Source of the DNA: Chitinasiproducens palmae
GTDB lineage: Bacteria > Pseudomonadota > Gammaproteobacteria > Burkholderiales > Burkholderiaceae
Length of the DNA: 64,000 nucleotides
Assembly (NCBI RefSeq): GCF_900095735.1
Contig: NZ_FNLO01000004.1
Location: forward strand, 62,001-126,000
Reading direction: 5' to 3'
The notes beneath the pieces were generated by a model that was not told where the DNA came from, did not search any database, and saw only the letters and a list, made by a program, of their open reading frames with translations. The position numbers and the translations under genes were made by a program. Positions within the stretch are counted from its first letter, which is position 1. Every line of letters starts with the position of its first letter. Below, piece after piece: positions 26,103 through 36,108 of this stretch.

Positions 26103-27977
26103 TCACTTCCGCTTCGCGCGGCCCGCCGGCGTGCCAACCACGCGGCCGGCCGAAACGCCCGGCGCCGCCTTGCCCGGCGCCTTTGACTCGGCGAGCGCAG
26201 CGGGCTGTGCGTTCGAGGCCGCAGCGGCCTCGGCGGTCTCGCCCACCGCCACGTCAGCGCCGGCCTTTGCGGTCTTGCCGGCGCGCTCCGCTTTGTCGGC
26301 CTTCGTGCCCTTCCCGGCCTTGTCCTTCGACTTGCCGTTGCGGTCGTTCTTGTCGTTCTTTCCGGCGCGCTCGCCCTTGCCGGCCGGCAAGACCGCCGCT
26401 TGGCCGTCGGCCGGATCGAGCACCGCGACCGCGCCCGATGCGAGGTCGACATCGGCCTGCGTGGCGCCGGTCTTGCGCTGCGCGCGCGAGATCAGGAACT
26501 CCGTCAGCAGCGGTACCGGCCGGCCGGTTGCACCCTTCGCCGCGCCGCTCTTCCAGGCAGTGCCGGCGATATCCAGGTGCGCCCACGGATAGGCCCCGGC
26601 GAAACGCGAGAGGAAACAGGCTGCCGTCACGCTGCCGGCAGGCCGTCCGCCGATATTCGCGATGTCTGCGAAGTTCGACTTCAGTTGCTCCTGGTAGGCG
26701 TCCTCGACGGGCATCCGCCAGCACGGATCGACCGCGCGGCGGCCGGCGGCGACCAGTTCGTCGGCAAGCGCATCGTCGGTCGAGAACAGACCGCTGTTGT
26801 GATGCCCCAGCGCGATGATGCAAGCCCCGGTCAGCGTGGCGACGTCGACCACGGCAGCCGGCTTGAAGCGTTCGACGTAGGTCAGCGCATCGCACAGGAT
26901 CAGGCGGCCTTCCGCGTCGGTGTTCAGCACCTCGACCGTCTTGCCCGACATGGTCCGGATCACGTCGCCGGGTTTCAGCGCATTGCCGGCCGGCATGTTC
27001 TCGCAGGTCGGCACCACCGCCACCACGTTCAGCGGCAGCTTCATGCCGGCCACCGCGCGCAGGGTCCCGAGCACCGACGCCGCGCCGCACATATCGTATT
27101 TCATCTCGTCCATCGCCTCGCCGGGCTTGATCGAGATGCCGCCGGAATCGAACGTGATGCCCTTGCCGACCAGCACCACTGGCGCCTCGGACGCGCCCGC
27201 GCCCTGGTAGCGCAACACGATGAAGCGCGGCGGCTGCGTCGAGCCTTTCGCGACGGCCAGGAACGACGTCATCGCCAGCGCCTCGATCTTCTTCTGATCG
27301 AGCACCTCTGCCTTCAGCTTGAAGTCGCGCGCCAGTTGCTGCGCCACTTCGCCAAGGTAGGTCGGGGTGCACACGTTCGGCGGCAGGTTGGCCAGGTCGC
27401 GGGTCAGGTTGATCCCTTCGACCAGCGCGCTACCCTGCGTGACGGCCTCGCGCACCGCGGCGCTTTCGCCGTTCACCGTGATCGTCACCTGTTCGACGCC
27501 GCCCTTCGGCGCTTCGGGCGCGCCCTTCATCTGGTCGAAGCGATAGGCGCCGTAACCGGCCGCCAGCACGGCCGCGCGCACCGCCCATGCCGCATCGCGA
27601 CCGGCCGGCGGCTGTTCCGCAAGCGTGTACAGCACGCGGCGCACGCCGCTGCCCACCGCCTTGAACGCGGCTTGCGCCGCATCGCCGTGGCGCTTCGCAT
27701 CGAAGCCCTCGCGATTTCCCAAGCCGACCAGCAGCACGCGCGGCGCGTGCAGGCCGGCCACCGCGTGCAGCATCAGCGTTGTGCCGGGCTTCGCATCGAA
27801 GTCGCCGTCGGCGACCAAGCGTCCGACCAGGCCGTCGCTGGCCGCATCGAGCGCCGCCGCCGCGCCGTCGAGGCCGCCGTCGGCGAATACGCCGATCAGG
27901 ATACAATCGCTGCTGTCCGCAAGAAGGTCGACGCCCGCCGTCGTGTTCGAGCCGCGTGCTTTTATGCTAAAGTCCAT
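26103..27977 (-). CDS. pepA: Leucyl (cytosol) aminopeptidase with long charged C-terminal tail
   Basis: PepA is a hexameric dizinc exopeptidase releasing N-terminal residues. The product is 624 residues. The catalytic domain has the signature [16 protein letters not shown] and the metal-binding [26 protein letters not shown] lies between these two, and the conserved domain ends near residue 500 at FLISRAQ. The remaining ~125 residues are a low-complexity Lys/Ala/Asp/Gly tail. PepA proteins are usually about 500 residues, so the tail is unusual. CGAGGA precedes ATG 27977. It is divergent from lptF, a conserved layout. Confidence 0.94.
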   Translation of the reverse strand: MDFSIKARGSNTTAGVDLLADSSDCILIGVFADGGLDGAAAALDAASDGLVGRLVADGDFDAKPGTTLMLHAVAGLHAPRVLLVGLGNREGFDAKRHGDAAQAAFKAVGSGVRRVLYTLAEQPPAGRDAAWAVRAAVLAAGYGAYRFDQMKGAPEAPKGGVEQVTITVNGESAAVREAVTQGSALVEGINLTRDLANLPPNVCTPTYLGEVAQQLARDFKLKAEVLDQKKIEALAMTSFLAVAKGSTQPPRFIVLRYQGAGASEAPVVLVGKGITFDSGGISIKPGEAMDEMKYDMCGAASVLGTLRAVAGMKLPLNVVAVVPTCENMPAGNALKPGDVIRTMSGKTVEVLNTDAEGRLILCDALTYVERFKPAAVVDVATLTGACIIALGHHNSGLFSTDDALADELVAAGRRAVDPCWRMPVEDAYQEQLKSNFADIANIGGRPAGSVTAACFLSRFAGAYPWAHLDIAGTAWKSGAAKGATGRPVPLLTEFLISRAQRKTGATQADVDLASGAVAVLDPADGQAAVLPAGKGERAGKNDKNDRNGKSKDKAGKGTKADKAERAGKTAKAGADVAVGETAEAAAASNAQPAALAESKAPGKAAPGVSAGRVVGTPAGRAKRK

Positions 27978-28124
27978 CGCGCTTGGATCCTCGTGCTCAG
28001 TTTGACTTAGCCGGATTATCCGCCATTTTTCCCGTAGCGGTTCGCCACGCGAGCCAAGCACGCGGTCTGTCACCGCCGAGTCACCGGACGGCCTGCCAAC
28101 GGGTCGCCAAGCTGATTTCCCGCC

Positions 28125-29222
28125 ATGATCTTCGAACGTTCGCTGCAGCGCGAACTGGGCCTGACGGCCGGCGCTGTGTTCCTGGTGCTGCTGACCGTCA
28201 TGCTGACCACGATGATGATCCGTGTGGTCGGACTGGCCGCGTCGGGCGGCGCCGATCCGAGCGACGTGCTGGTCCTGATCGGACTCACGGTCGTCGGTTA
28301 TCTCGCCGTGATGCTCATCGTCACGCTGTTCGTCTCGGTCCTGTTCGTGCTGACGCGCTGGTACCGCGATTCCGAGATGGCGGTCTGGTTCGCCTCCGGC
28401 GTCGGCCTGCCCGCCTTCATCAAGCCCGTGCTGGTGTTCGCGGCGCCGTTCATCGTGTTGATTGCGTTCTGCGCAATGGTCGCCTGGCCCTGGTCGAATG
28501 CCCAACGGCAGGCGATCAGCCAACGCTTCGCGCAACGCGACGAGGTCTCGCTGCTTGCCTCGGGCCAGTTTCGCGAAGCGCCGTCCAGCCATCGCGTGTT
28601 CTTCGTCGAGCGCGTCGGCGAGGGCTCGCGCCGCCTTGAGAACGTGTTCGTCGCCAGCACCGAGAACGGCAAGCTGAACATCGTCGTGTCGCGCAGCGGC
28701 CATGTCGAACTGCGCGGCGATGCCGACCGCTACGCGGTGCTGGACCAGGGGCGCCAGTACGACGGCGAACCCGGCAAACCGAATTTCAGGATCTCGACCT
28801 TCGAACGCTACGGCGTGAAGATGGAGTCGCGGCCCGTCACCACGTCGATCGGACCGCACGGCCTGAGCACGCCCGCCCTGCTCGCCGATCCGAATCCGGG
28901 CAATCTGGGCGAACTGGCCTGGCGCATCGGTCTGCCGATCATGGCGCTGGTGCTGACCCTGCTCGGCATTCCGCTCGCCTACCAGAACCCTCGCCGCGGC
29001 CGCACGCTGAACCTCGTGATGGCCGTGCTGGTCTATCTCACTTATGCCAACGTGCTGAATCTGATGCAGGCGCGTATCGAAAGCGGTACGCTGTCCTTCC
29101 CGGTCGGGCTCCTGCTGCTGCACGTGATCGCCGGTGCCGGCGCCGCGCTGCTGTTCTGGCGCCGCGTGCGCAACCGTCCGCTGTTTTCCGTGCGCCGCGC
29201 GCGCGCCTCGTCGGGGCAGTAA
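28125..29222 (+). CDS. lptF: LPS export ABC transporter permease LptF
   Basis: A 365-residue inner-membrane protein with N- and C-terminal membrane-helix groups around a periplasmic beta-jellyroll. It is typical of LptF, which with LptG and LptB2 extracts lipopolysaccharide from the inner membrane. [20 protein letters not shown] opens the protein, [17 protein letters not shown] is the coupling-helix region and [16 protein letters not shown] precedes the last helices. It is divergent from pepA and followed 3 bases later by lptG. Confidence 0.95.
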   Translation: MIFERSLQRELGLTAGAVFLVLLTVMLTTMMIRVVGLAASGGADPSDVLVLIGLTVVGYLAVMLIVTLFVSVLFVLTRWYRDSEMAVWFASGVGLPAFIKPVLVFAAPFIVLIAFCAMVAWPWSNAQRQAISQRFAQRDEVSLLASGQFREAPSSHRVFFVERVGEGSRRLENVFVASTENGKLNIVVSRSGHVELRGDADRYAVLDQGRQYDGEPGKPNFRISTFERYGVKMESRPVTTSIGPHGLSTPALLADPNPGNLGELAWRIGLPIMALVLTLLGIPLAYQNPRRGRTLNLVMAVLVYLTYANVLNLMQARIESGTLSFPVGLLLLHVIAGAGAALLFWRRVRNRPLFSVRRARASSGQ

Positions 29223-29225
29223 GCG

Positions 29226-30371
29226 ATGCGGATCTACGAGCGCTATCTCGGACGGCAGGTCTACCTTGCCTTCATCTTCATCCTGTTCGCGTTTTCGGGT
29301 CTGTTCTTCTTCTTCGACCTGATCAACGAGCTCGGCACGGTTGGCCGTGGCGGCTACAGTTTCGGTTACGCCGTCGTGCGCGTGCTGTTGCAGACGCCCT
29401 CGCATTTCTACGAGATCATTCCGGTCGCCGCGTTGATCAGCGCGATCTACGTGTTCGCGCAGATGGCGTCGTCATCCGAATGGACCATCCTGCGCGTCTC
29501 GGGTCTGTCGCCGCAGCGGGCGCTCGGCACGCTGATGAAGATCGGCGTACCGCTGATGGTGCTGACCCTGCTGCTCGGAGAGCTGGTCGGCCCCTATGCC
29601 GACCAGCTCTCCGAGCGCGTGCGGCTGCGCGCACTCGGCACGCCGGCCTCGTCGGATTTCCAGTCCGGCATCTGGCTGAAGGATTCGTTGAGCAACGACG
29701 GTTCGGGCCACCGCGTCACGCGGTTCGTCAACGTCGGTTCCCTCGAAGCGGACACCTCGATCCGCAACGTGAAGGTGTACGAGTTCGACGACCAGTTGCA
29801 CCTGACGACGGTGCGGCTGGCCGAGCGCGGCACCTTCGTCGCGCCGGACAACTGGCGTCTCGAAAAGGTCAGCGAATCGACGATCGACGAACACGGCCCC
29901 GCGAACGCAAGCTGGAACACGCTCAGCACCACGACCAGCGCCACCACGCGGGCACTGCCGGTTTACATGATGCGTTCCGAACTGACGCCGCGCATCCTGT
30001 CGGTGCTGCTGGTCAGCCCGAACCGGATGTCGCTGTATGCGTTGACGTCCTACATCAGCCACCTGCGCGAGAACAATCAGGACACGCAGCGCTATGAAAT
30101 CGCGCTGTGGCGCAAACTGCTGTATCCATTCGCGGTCCTGGTGATGATGACGCTGTCGCTACCGTTCGCGTACCTGCACGCCCGCTCCGGCGTGGTCGGC
30201 GTCAAGGTGTTCGGCGGCATCATGCTCGGCATGAGCTTCCAGCTCGTCAACACGCTGTTCTCCCACGTCGGCAATCTCAACACCTGGCCGGCGCCGATCA
30301 CCGCGGCGACGCCATCGCTGCTCTACCTGCTGCTGGCGATCGCCGGCCTGCGCTGGGCCGATCGGCACTGA
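29226..30371 (+). CDS. lptG: LPS export ABC transporter permease LptG
   Basis: The 381-residue partner of LptF. It starts [20 protein letters not shown] and shows the coupling segment [20 protein letters not shown]. After a periplasmic beta-domain come the C-terminal helices [20 protein letters not shown]. Together they form the LptB2FG extractor. Translation is probably coupled to lptF across the 3-base gap. Confidence 0.95.
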   Translation: MRIYERYLGRQVYLAFIFILFAFSGLFFFFDLINELGTVGRGGYSFGYAVVRVLLQTPSHFYEIIPVAALISAIYVFAQMASSSEWTILRVSGLSPQRALGTLMKIGVPLMVLTLLLGELVGPYADQLSERVRLRALGTPASSDFQSGIWLKDSLSNDGSGHRVTRFVNVGSLEADTSIRNVKVYEFDDQLHLTTVRLAERGTFVAPDNWRLEKVSESTIDEHGPANASWNTLSTTTSATTRALPVYMMRSELTPRILSVLLVSPNRMSLYALTSYISHLRENNQDTQRYEIALWRKLLYPFAVLVMMTLSLPFAYLHARSGVVGVKVFGGIMLGMSFQLVNTLFSHVGNLNTWPAPITAATPSLLYLLLAIAGLRWADRH

Positions 30372-30557
30372 CGGCGCGCGCCTGGCGCATCGGTCGGCAC
30401 CCGGTGCGCCGGCCAGCGGCCCAGTGATCCGGCCGTTCAGTCAGGCGGATCGTCTGGCGCGCGGCGCGCCGCAGCACCCGCGGCGGGCGGGCTGGCGCCC
30501 GGCGCCACCCAAGCACGGCGCCGGCGGCGCCAGCCAGGTCATTCATCGGAGGTCTTG

Positions 30558-30947
30558 ATGTCCGTATCCGACAGCGCAGCGTTCATGCACGGCTTGATCC
30601 TGTTTGGACACGGCGCACGCGATCCGCGCTGGGCCGAGCCGTTCGAGCGGTTGGCGACGTTGACGCGCGCCGGCAACGCACCGGTCACGCTGGCTTACCT
30701 GGAATTGATGACGCCGAGTCTCGGCGAGGCAGTGACGGAGCAGGTCTCGGCCGGCTGCACGCGCATCACGATCGTGCCGGTATTTTTCGGACGCGGCGCC
30801 CATCTGCGCCGCGATCTGCCGGCCCTGCTCGATGCCTGCCGCGCCGCCCATCCCACCATCGAGATCAGGCTGGCGACTGCCGTGGGCGAGGAAGAGAGCG
30901 TACTGCAGGCGATCGCCGCTTTTTGCCTGCGCGCGCGCGACACCTGA
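30558..30947 (+). CDS. CbiX/SirB-type chelatase domain protein
   Basis: A 129-residue single-domain protein of the CbiX/SirB class II chelatase type. The N-terminal GLILFGHGARDPRW has the metal-site His in GHG; PVFFGRGAHLRRDLP holds the second conserved His. GGAGG lies upstream of ATG 30558. Small CbiXS or SirB-like proteins insert Co2+ or Fe2+ into sirohydrochlorin. Proximity to cobA (opposite strand, which makes the sirohydrochlorin precursor) and the sulfate operon suggests a siroheme role, but this is inferred. Confidence 0.85.
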   Translation: MSVSDSAAFMHGLILFGHGARDPRWAEPFERLATLTRAGNAPVTLAYLELMTPSLGEAVTEQVSAGCTRITIVPVFFGRGAHLRRDLPALLDACRAAHPTIEIRLATAVGEEESVLQAIAAFCLRARDT

Positions 30948-31057
30948 ATCGGGTCGGATGGCGTGCGCACCGTGCATCGTGGCTTGCCCCGGCACCTCGC
31001 CGCCGGGCCGTGGGCCTCGCGTCGCAAACTGCGCTCGCGAGCCGGCGCGTCAGCGGC

Positions 31058-31819
31058 TCAGGCGCCGTTGCCGCGCGCCAGCACCGGCGCCTGACTGTCG
31101 AGGGCGCCGCCCTCGCGCACCGCGAATGCCTCGCCGATCATCAGCATGCTGGCCTGCGTGCGATCCAGCCAGTCGAGTGCGCGGCCGGCGGCAAGCTCGC
31201 CAAGGGTCAGCGACAGCACACGCTCGCGCGGCGTGCTGCATGCCTCGACGATGGCAACCGGCGTGGCCGCGGCACGGCCACGTGCCAACAACGATTGGGC
31301 GATGTCGACCGCGCCGTCGCGTCCCATGTAGTAGACCAGGGAATCCGCTGACGCCGCCACGCCCACATCCTCGGTACCCGGCGCCTGTTTGGGCGTGACC
31401 AGGGCGACGCTGCGCGCCACGCCACGCAGTGTGAGCGATCGCTTCAGGGTCGCGGCGCCGGCCAGCGCCGCGGTGATGCCGGGCACTACCTCGTAATCGA
31501 TGCCCGCCGCTTCCAACGCCCGCATTTCCTCGTCGGCCCGCCCGAACAGCATCGGATCGCCGCCCTTGAGGCGCGCCACGAGCGGCGCGGCCAGCGCCGC
31601 GTCGACCAGCTGCTTGTTGATGAAATGCTGTGCGCTGGAATGCGCCCCGCAGCGCTTGCCGACCGCGATCAGGCGCGCCTGCGGCGCGAGCGCCAGCAAC
31701 TCGGCCTCGACCAATGCATCGTGCAGCACGACATCGGCCGCGGCCAGCAGCCGCGCGCCGCGCACCGTGATCAAGTCGGCAGCGCCAGGCCCGGCGCCGA
31801 TCAGGTAGACCTTGCCCAT
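31058..31819 (-). CDS. cobA: Uroporphyrinogen-III C-methyltransferase
   Basis: SUMT methylates uroporphyrinogen III to precorrin-2 using SAM. The 253-residue product is the monofunctional form. It has VYLIGAGPGAADLITVRG, VGKRCG, the RLKGGDPMLFGRADEE motif and YEVVPGITAALAGAA. Placed last in the sulfate assimilation operon, it most likely supplies siroheme for sulfite reductase. ATG 31819 matches the family N-terminus; the frame is open 30 bases further upstream. Confidence 0.93.
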   Translation of the reverse strand: MGKVYLIGAGPGAADLITVRGARLLAAADVVLHDALVEAELLALAPQARLIAVGKRCGAHSSAQHFINKQLVDAALAAPLVARLKGGDPMLFGRADEEMRALEAAGIDYEVVPGITAALAGAATLKRSLTLRGVARSVALVTPKQAPGTEDVGVAASADSLVYYMGRDGAVDIAQSLLARGRAAATPVAIVEACSTPRERVLSLTLGELAAGRALDWLDRTQASMLMIGEAFAVREGGALDSQAPVLARGNGA

Positions 31820-31902
31820 CTCATTGTTCCATCGCTGGCCAAGCGCCAACGCGTCGTTCGGTCGAGGCGCGATCGCTTCGCACCCGACCGGATTCTAACC
31901 GC

Positions 31903-33219
31903 TCAGTGCACGTCCCGAATCATGCCCGCCGCGACCGTCCGGTGCGTCACCTCATCGATCAGCACAAAGGCGCCGGTCGCCGGCAGCGTCTCGTAGGTAT
32001 CGCACACCAGCGGCCGCTGCAGGTTCAGCGTCACGCGGCCGATATCGTTCATCGCCAGCGACGAGGCGCCCGCCGCGTCTGCCAACGTGTGGATGTCGAG
32101 CGTGTGATGAACCGACGCGACGCGGGCGTAGACCGTATTGGTCGTCTGCTTCAGCAGGTACTTGCGTTGCGCGGCCAGGCCGTCCTCGTCGAACCAACAC
32201 AGGTCGGCATCGATCTGCCGCGCCACCGCGGCCGCCTCGCTGTCGGGGCGGTCGGCCACGATCATGTCGCCGCGAGACACATCGATGTCGTCGGCCAACC
32301 GCAGCGTCACGCACTGCCCGGCGCTCGCGCGGTCCACCGCGGCAGTGCCGCCCGGCACCGGCGCCACGATCTCCGCCACCGTACTCGACAGGCCCTGTGG
32401 CAGCACGCGCACTGCGTCGCCGACGGCGATCTCACCGCCCTCGATCTTGCCCATGTAGCCGCGGAAATCGTCGGCCTGCGAGCCGTCCTGCCGTGCCACC
32501 CATTGCACCGGGAAGCGCAACGCGGCGCGCTCGCGCGTTGCGGCGGGCAAACTTTCGAGCAAGGCCAGCAACGGCTGACCGCCATACCAGGGCATCCGCT
32601 CGCTGCCCGTGACGATGTTGTCGCCGACCAGTGCCGAGACCGGCATGATCGTCAGGCCGGTCAGACCGATGCGCTCGGCCAGCGCGAGATAGGCGCGGCG
32701 GATCTCGTCGAAACGCGCCTCGCTGTAATCGACCAGGTCCATCTTGTTCACCGCAACGATCACGTGCTCGATGCCGAGCAATTTGACGATCTTGCTGTGG
32801 CGCTTGGTCTGGGCCAGCAGTTGCGCCTGCCCATCGACAGTCTCGACGCGGGTCGCGTCGATCAACACGATCGCGGCGTCCGCCGTCGACGCGCCCGTCA
32901 CCATGTTACGGGTGTACTGCTCGTGCCCCGGCGTGTCGGCGATGATGAATTTCCGGCGCCCGGTCGTGAAATAGCGATACGCGACGTCGATGGTGATGCC
33001 CTGCTCGCGTTCCGCTTCCAGACCGTCGGTCAACAGGGCCAGGTCGAGCGTGTCGCCAGCCACCCGCTTGCCGCGCGCGCGGCCCAGCGCGCCAAGTTGG
33101 TCCGACAGGACCGCGCGGCTGTCGAACAGCAGCCGGCCGATCAGGGTGCTTTTTCCGTCGTCGACGCTGCCCGCCGTGATGAAGCGCAGTACGCCGAGAT
33201 CTTCGATCGCTTGTGTCAT
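31903..33219 (-). CDS. cysN: Sulfate adenylyltransferase subunit 1 (GTPase)
   Basis: CysN is the GTPase subunit of ATP sulfurylase; GTP hydrolysis drives adenosine phosphosulfate formation. The 438-residue product shows GSVDDGKSTLIGRLL (G1), DTPGHEQYTRNMVTGAS (G3) and VNKMDLVDY (G4). An EF-Tu-like beta-barrel tail follows. No APS kinase (CysC) domain is fused. It lies 22 bases after cysD in the operon. Confidence 0.95.
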   Translation of the reverse strand: MTQAIEDLGVLRFITAGSVDDGKSTLIGRLLFDSRAVLSDQLGALGRARGKRVAGDTLDLALLTDGLEAEREQGITIDVAYRYFTTGRRKFIIADTPGHEQYTRNMVTGASTADAAIVLIDATRVETVDGQAQLLAQTKRHSKIVKLLGIEHVIVAVNKMDLVDYSEARFDEIRRAYLALAERIGLTGLTIMPVSALVGDNIVTGSERMPWYGGQPLLALLESLPAATRERAALRFPVQWVARQDGSQADDFRGYMGKIEGGEIAVGDAVRVLPQGLSSTVAEIVAPVPGGTAAVDRASAGQCVTLRLADDIDVSRGDMIVADRPDSEAAAVARQIDADLCWFDEDGLAAQRKYLLKQTTNTVYARVASVHHTLDIHTLADAAGASSLAMNDIGRVTLNLQRPLVCDTYETLPATGAFVLIDEVTHRTVAAGMIRDVH

Positions 33220-33241
33220 GTTGGTCTCGCTGTACGCCTTC

Positions 33242-34189
33242 TTAGAAATAGCCCTGCTTCTTGCGCTGCTCCATCGCCGCCTCCGACGTCTGGTCGTCCA
33301 TCCGCGTGGCGCCGCGCTCGGTGATCGTCGCCGTGGCCGTCTCGGCGATGATCGCCGCCACGTCCGCCGCGTCGCTTTCGACCGGGCAGGTGCAGCTGAT
33401 GTCGCCGACCGTGCGGAACCGCACCGTTGCCACTTCGATCGTCGCGCCCTCGGCCGCCGGCGTGAGATCGGTCACCGGCACCAGCAGCCCATCGCGCCGC
33501 ACGATCTCGCGCTGGTGCGCGTAGTAGATCGACGGCAAGGCCAGGCGTTCGCGCGCAATGTACTGCCAGACGTCGAGTTCGGTCCAATTCGAGATCGGGA
33601 ACACGCGCAGGTGCTCGCCTTGATGCAGCCGCGCATTGAAGACATCCCACAGTTCCGGGCGCTGCGCCTTCGGGTCCCACTGGCCGAACTCGTCGCGGAA
33701 CGAGAAGATCCGCTCCTTCGCACGCGCCTTTTCCTCGTCGCGGCGGGCGCCGCCGATCATCGCGTCGAAGCCGTGTTCCGCGATCGTCTCGAGCAGCGTC
33801 ACCGCCTGGGCGGCGTTGCGCGAATCGGTCGGACGACGCAGACGCACCGTGCCCTTGCGGATCGAATCCTCAACGTGACCGACCACCAGACGCGCACCCA
33901 GTTCCGCCACGCGCTGATCCCGGAACGCAATCACTTCGTCGTAGTTGTGTCCGGTATCGATATGGACCAGCGGGAACGGCAGATGGGTCGCTCGCCCCTC
34001 GCCCAGCCCGAACGCCTTCAGCGCAAGATGCAGCACGACCACCGAATCCTTGCCACCCGAGAACAGCAGCGCCGGGTTGCGGCACTCGGCAACGACCTCG
34101 CGCAGGATATGGATCGACTCGGCCTCCAGCCAGTCGAGGTGATCGCGGCGACGCAGCGACGTGGTGCTTTGTTCGAGAATGATGCTCAT
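33242..34189 (-). CDS. cysD: Sulfate adenylyltransferase subunit 2
   Basis: The catalytic ATP sulfurylase subunit. The 315-residue product has the PP-loop LLFSGGKDSVVVLHLA and the conserved HIDTGHNYDEVIAFRD. GGARRDEEKARAKERIFSFR and NWTELDVWQYI also match. The Cys motif DISCTCPVES lies near the C-terminus, which ends RKKQGYF. AGAGAG precedes ATG 34189. Confidence 0.95.
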   Translation of the reverse strand: MSIILEQSTTSLRRRDHLDWLEAESIHILREVVAECRNPALLFSGGKDSVVVLHLALKAFGLGEGRATHLPFPLVHIDTGHNYDEVIAFRDQRVAELGARLVVGHVEDSIRKGTVRLRRPTDSRNAAQAVTLLETIAEHGFDAMIGGARRDEEKARAKERIFSFRDEFGQWDPKAQRPELWDVFNARLHQGEHLRVFPISNWTELDVWQYIARERLALPSIYYAHQREIVRRDGLLVPVTDLTPAAEGATIEVATVRFRTVGDISCTCPVESDAADVAAIIAETATATITERGATRMDDQTSEAAMEQRKKQGYF

Positions 34190-34274
34190 ATGCTCTCTCT
34201 GGATGTTCGACTGGCAGTCCGACTGTCTGTCCGACTGCCCCTGCGCCGGCCGCGGGTACCGGACACTGGCAGCG

Positions 34275-35039
34275 CTAGTGCGCGCTGCTCACGTGCAGGC
34301 CGCATTCCTTCGTGTCCCGCGACTCCCACCACCAGCGGCCCGCGCGGCTGTCCTCGCCGGGACGGATCGCGCGCGTGCACGGCTCGCAGCCGATGCTCGG
34401 ATAGCCTCGCGCGTGCAGCGGATTGACCGGCACCTGATGAGCGAGCAGATAGGCCCAGACTTCGCCTTCGTCCCAATCGAACAACGGGTTGTATTTCGGC
34501 ATGCCGCGCGGCGCGTCGAACTCTTCGAGCGCCAGCTCCGTGCGCGTCACCGACTGCTCGCGGCGCTGGCCGGTCAACCACGCATCCGCGTCCGACAGCG
34601 CGCGGTTCAACGGCTCGACCTTGCGGATCGCGCAGCAGCGCTGGCGCAGTGCCACGCTGTCGTAGAAAGCGTTCAAACCGAAGGTGTCGACGTAGGCCTT
34701 GATCGCCTCGGCGTCCGGATCGAAGGCAATCACGCGCCGTCCATAGCGTTGCGCCACCGTCTCGATCATGCCGACCGTCTCCGCATGCAGACGACCGGTG
34801 TTCAGCGTGAAGACCTCGATCGGCAAGCCCCGCGAGAAGATCGCGTGGGTCAAGGCCATGTCTTCGGCGGCCAGGCTGCTCGCAAACTTCGCTCGCGTGT
34901 GGCGTTGCGCGATAGCTGCGAGACGCGCGTCGAGCGCGCTGCCCAGTTCGGCAACACGCTGCGCCGTGACGTCCGCAGCCTTGGCTTCCGGCCGTACTGC
35001 GGCGACACGCAGCGGGCTGACGGAATGGGTCGTCGTCAT
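34275..35039 (-). CDS. cysH: Assimilatory adenylylsulfate (APS) reductase
   Basis: CysH reduces APS (or PAPS) to sulfite with thioredoxin. The 254-residue product carries RCCAIRKVEPL and GCEPCTRAI, the two Cys pairs that bind a [4Fe-4S] cluster and mark the APS-using type. The catalytic Cys lies in ECGLH near the C-terminus. The PP-loop-like segment FASSLAAEDMALTH is present. AGGAG precedes ATG 35039. It is the first gene of the operon, reading away from cysB. The absence of cysC nearby fits direct APS reduction. Confidence 0.94.
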   Translation of the reverse strand: MTTTHSVSPLRVAAVRPEAKAADVTAQRVAELGSALDARLAAIAQRHTRAKFASSLAAEDMALTHAIFSRGLPIEVFTLNTGRLHAETVGMIETVAQRYGRRVIAFDPDAEAIKAYVDTFGLNAFYDSVALRQRCCAIRKVEPLNRALSDADAWLTGQRREQSVTRTELALEEFDAPRGMPKYNPLFDWDEGEVWAYLLAHQVPVNPLHARGYPSIGCEPCTRAIRPGEDSRAGRWWWESRDTKECGLHVSSAH

Positions 35040-35084
35040 GGGCGGGGACTCCTGGCAGCGTGCCGCTCGCGCACGGCGGCACTT

Positions 35085-35145
35085 ATAAGGTAATCAGAGA
35101 GCGTAAGAGAGATGCCTTATACTTCAAACAATTAAAAAGTTGTTT
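35085..35145. promoter_or_regulatory. cysH/cysB intergenic inverted repeats (possible CysB sites)
   Basis: Two inverted repeats lie in the short AT-rich divergent region: ATAAGG (35085) with CCTTAT (35115), and AAACAA (35126) with TTGTTT (35140). CysB binds AT-rich dyads before cys promoters, so these are plausible operators. No binding evidence is available from sequence alone. Confidence 0.45.
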
Positions 35146-35166
35146 TTGCATGCTGGGGAGTTATAA

Positions 35167-36108
35167 ATGAATCTTCATCAGTTCCGGTTCGTGCGGGAGG
35201 CGGTTCGACAGAACTTCAACCTCACCGAAGCGGCGAAGGCGCTTTATACGTCCCAGCCCGGCGTCTCGAAGGCGATCATCGAGCTGGAGGACGAGCTTGG
35301 CGTCGAAATCTTCCGCCGGCACGGCAAACGCGTGCGTTCGCTGACCGAGCCCGGCCGCCTGATCCTGGCCTCGGTCGAGCGCATCCTGCGCGAAGTCGAA
35401 AGCCTGAAGCGGATCGGCAACGAATTCGCCGCGCAGGACCAGGGCAACCTGACCATCGCCGCAACGCACACGCAAGCGCGCTACGCGCTGCCGGAGGCCA
35501 TCGCGGAATTCCGGCGCCGTTTCCCGAAAGTGCGCGTCTCGATCGTGCAAGGCAATCCAACCCAGGTTGCGGAAATGGTCCAGAACGACGCCGCCGACAT
35601 CGGCATCGCAACCGAGGCGCTGGCCGACTACCCCGACCTGTCGTCGCTGCCCTGCTTCCAGTGGCATCACGTGGCAGTATTCCGGCCCGACCATCCGCTT
35701 GCCGAACGCGCCACGCTGAGCCTCGAAGACCTGATGCAATATCCGTTGATCACCTATGGCGCCGCCTTCGCCGGCCGCACCAAGATCAACGAGGCATTCG
35801 CCCGCCGCTCGCTGACGCCCGACATCGTGCTCGAAGCGATCGACTCCGACGTCATCAAGACCTACGTCGAGCTTGGACTCGGCGTCGGCATCATGGCCGA
35901 CATGGCCTACCACCCGGAGCGCGACAAACATCTGCGCACCGCGCCGGTCGGCCACCTGTTCGGCAGCAACCTGACCCGCATCGCCCTCAAGCAGGGCGCC
36001 TACCTGCGCAGCTATGTGTATACGCTGGTCGAACTGCTCTCGCCCGAGACCACGCGCAAGCTGCTCGACCAGGCATTGCAGGGCACCGGCGAACATTACG
36101 AGATCTGA
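35167..36108 (+). CDS. cysB: CysB-family LysR-type regulator
   Basis: A 313-residue LysR-type activator. The N-terminal winged HTH is MNLHQFRFVREAVRQNFNLT with TSQPGVSKAIIELEDELG. The effector domain has CysB features such as IAATHTQARYALP, VQGNPTQVAEMV and VGIMADMAYHPERD. CysB activates sulfur assimilation in response to O-acetylserine or N-acetylserine. It is divergent from cysH with a 127-bp gap. GGGGAG precedes the start. Confidence 0.93.
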   Translation: MNLHQFRFVREAVRQNFNLTEAAKALYTSQPGVSKAIIELEDELGVEIFRRHGKRVRSLTEPGRLILASVERILREVESLKRIGNEFAAQDQGNLTIAATHTQARYALPEAIAEFRRRFPKVRVSIVQGNPTQVAEMVQNDAADIGIATEALADYPDLSSLPCFQWHHVAVFRPDHPLAERATLSLEDLMQYPLITYGAAFAGRTKINEAFARRSLTPDIVLEAIDSDVIKTYVELGLGVGIMADMAYHPERDKHLRTAPVGHLFGSNLTRIALKQGAYLRSYVYTLVELLSPETTRKLLDQALQGTGEHYEI

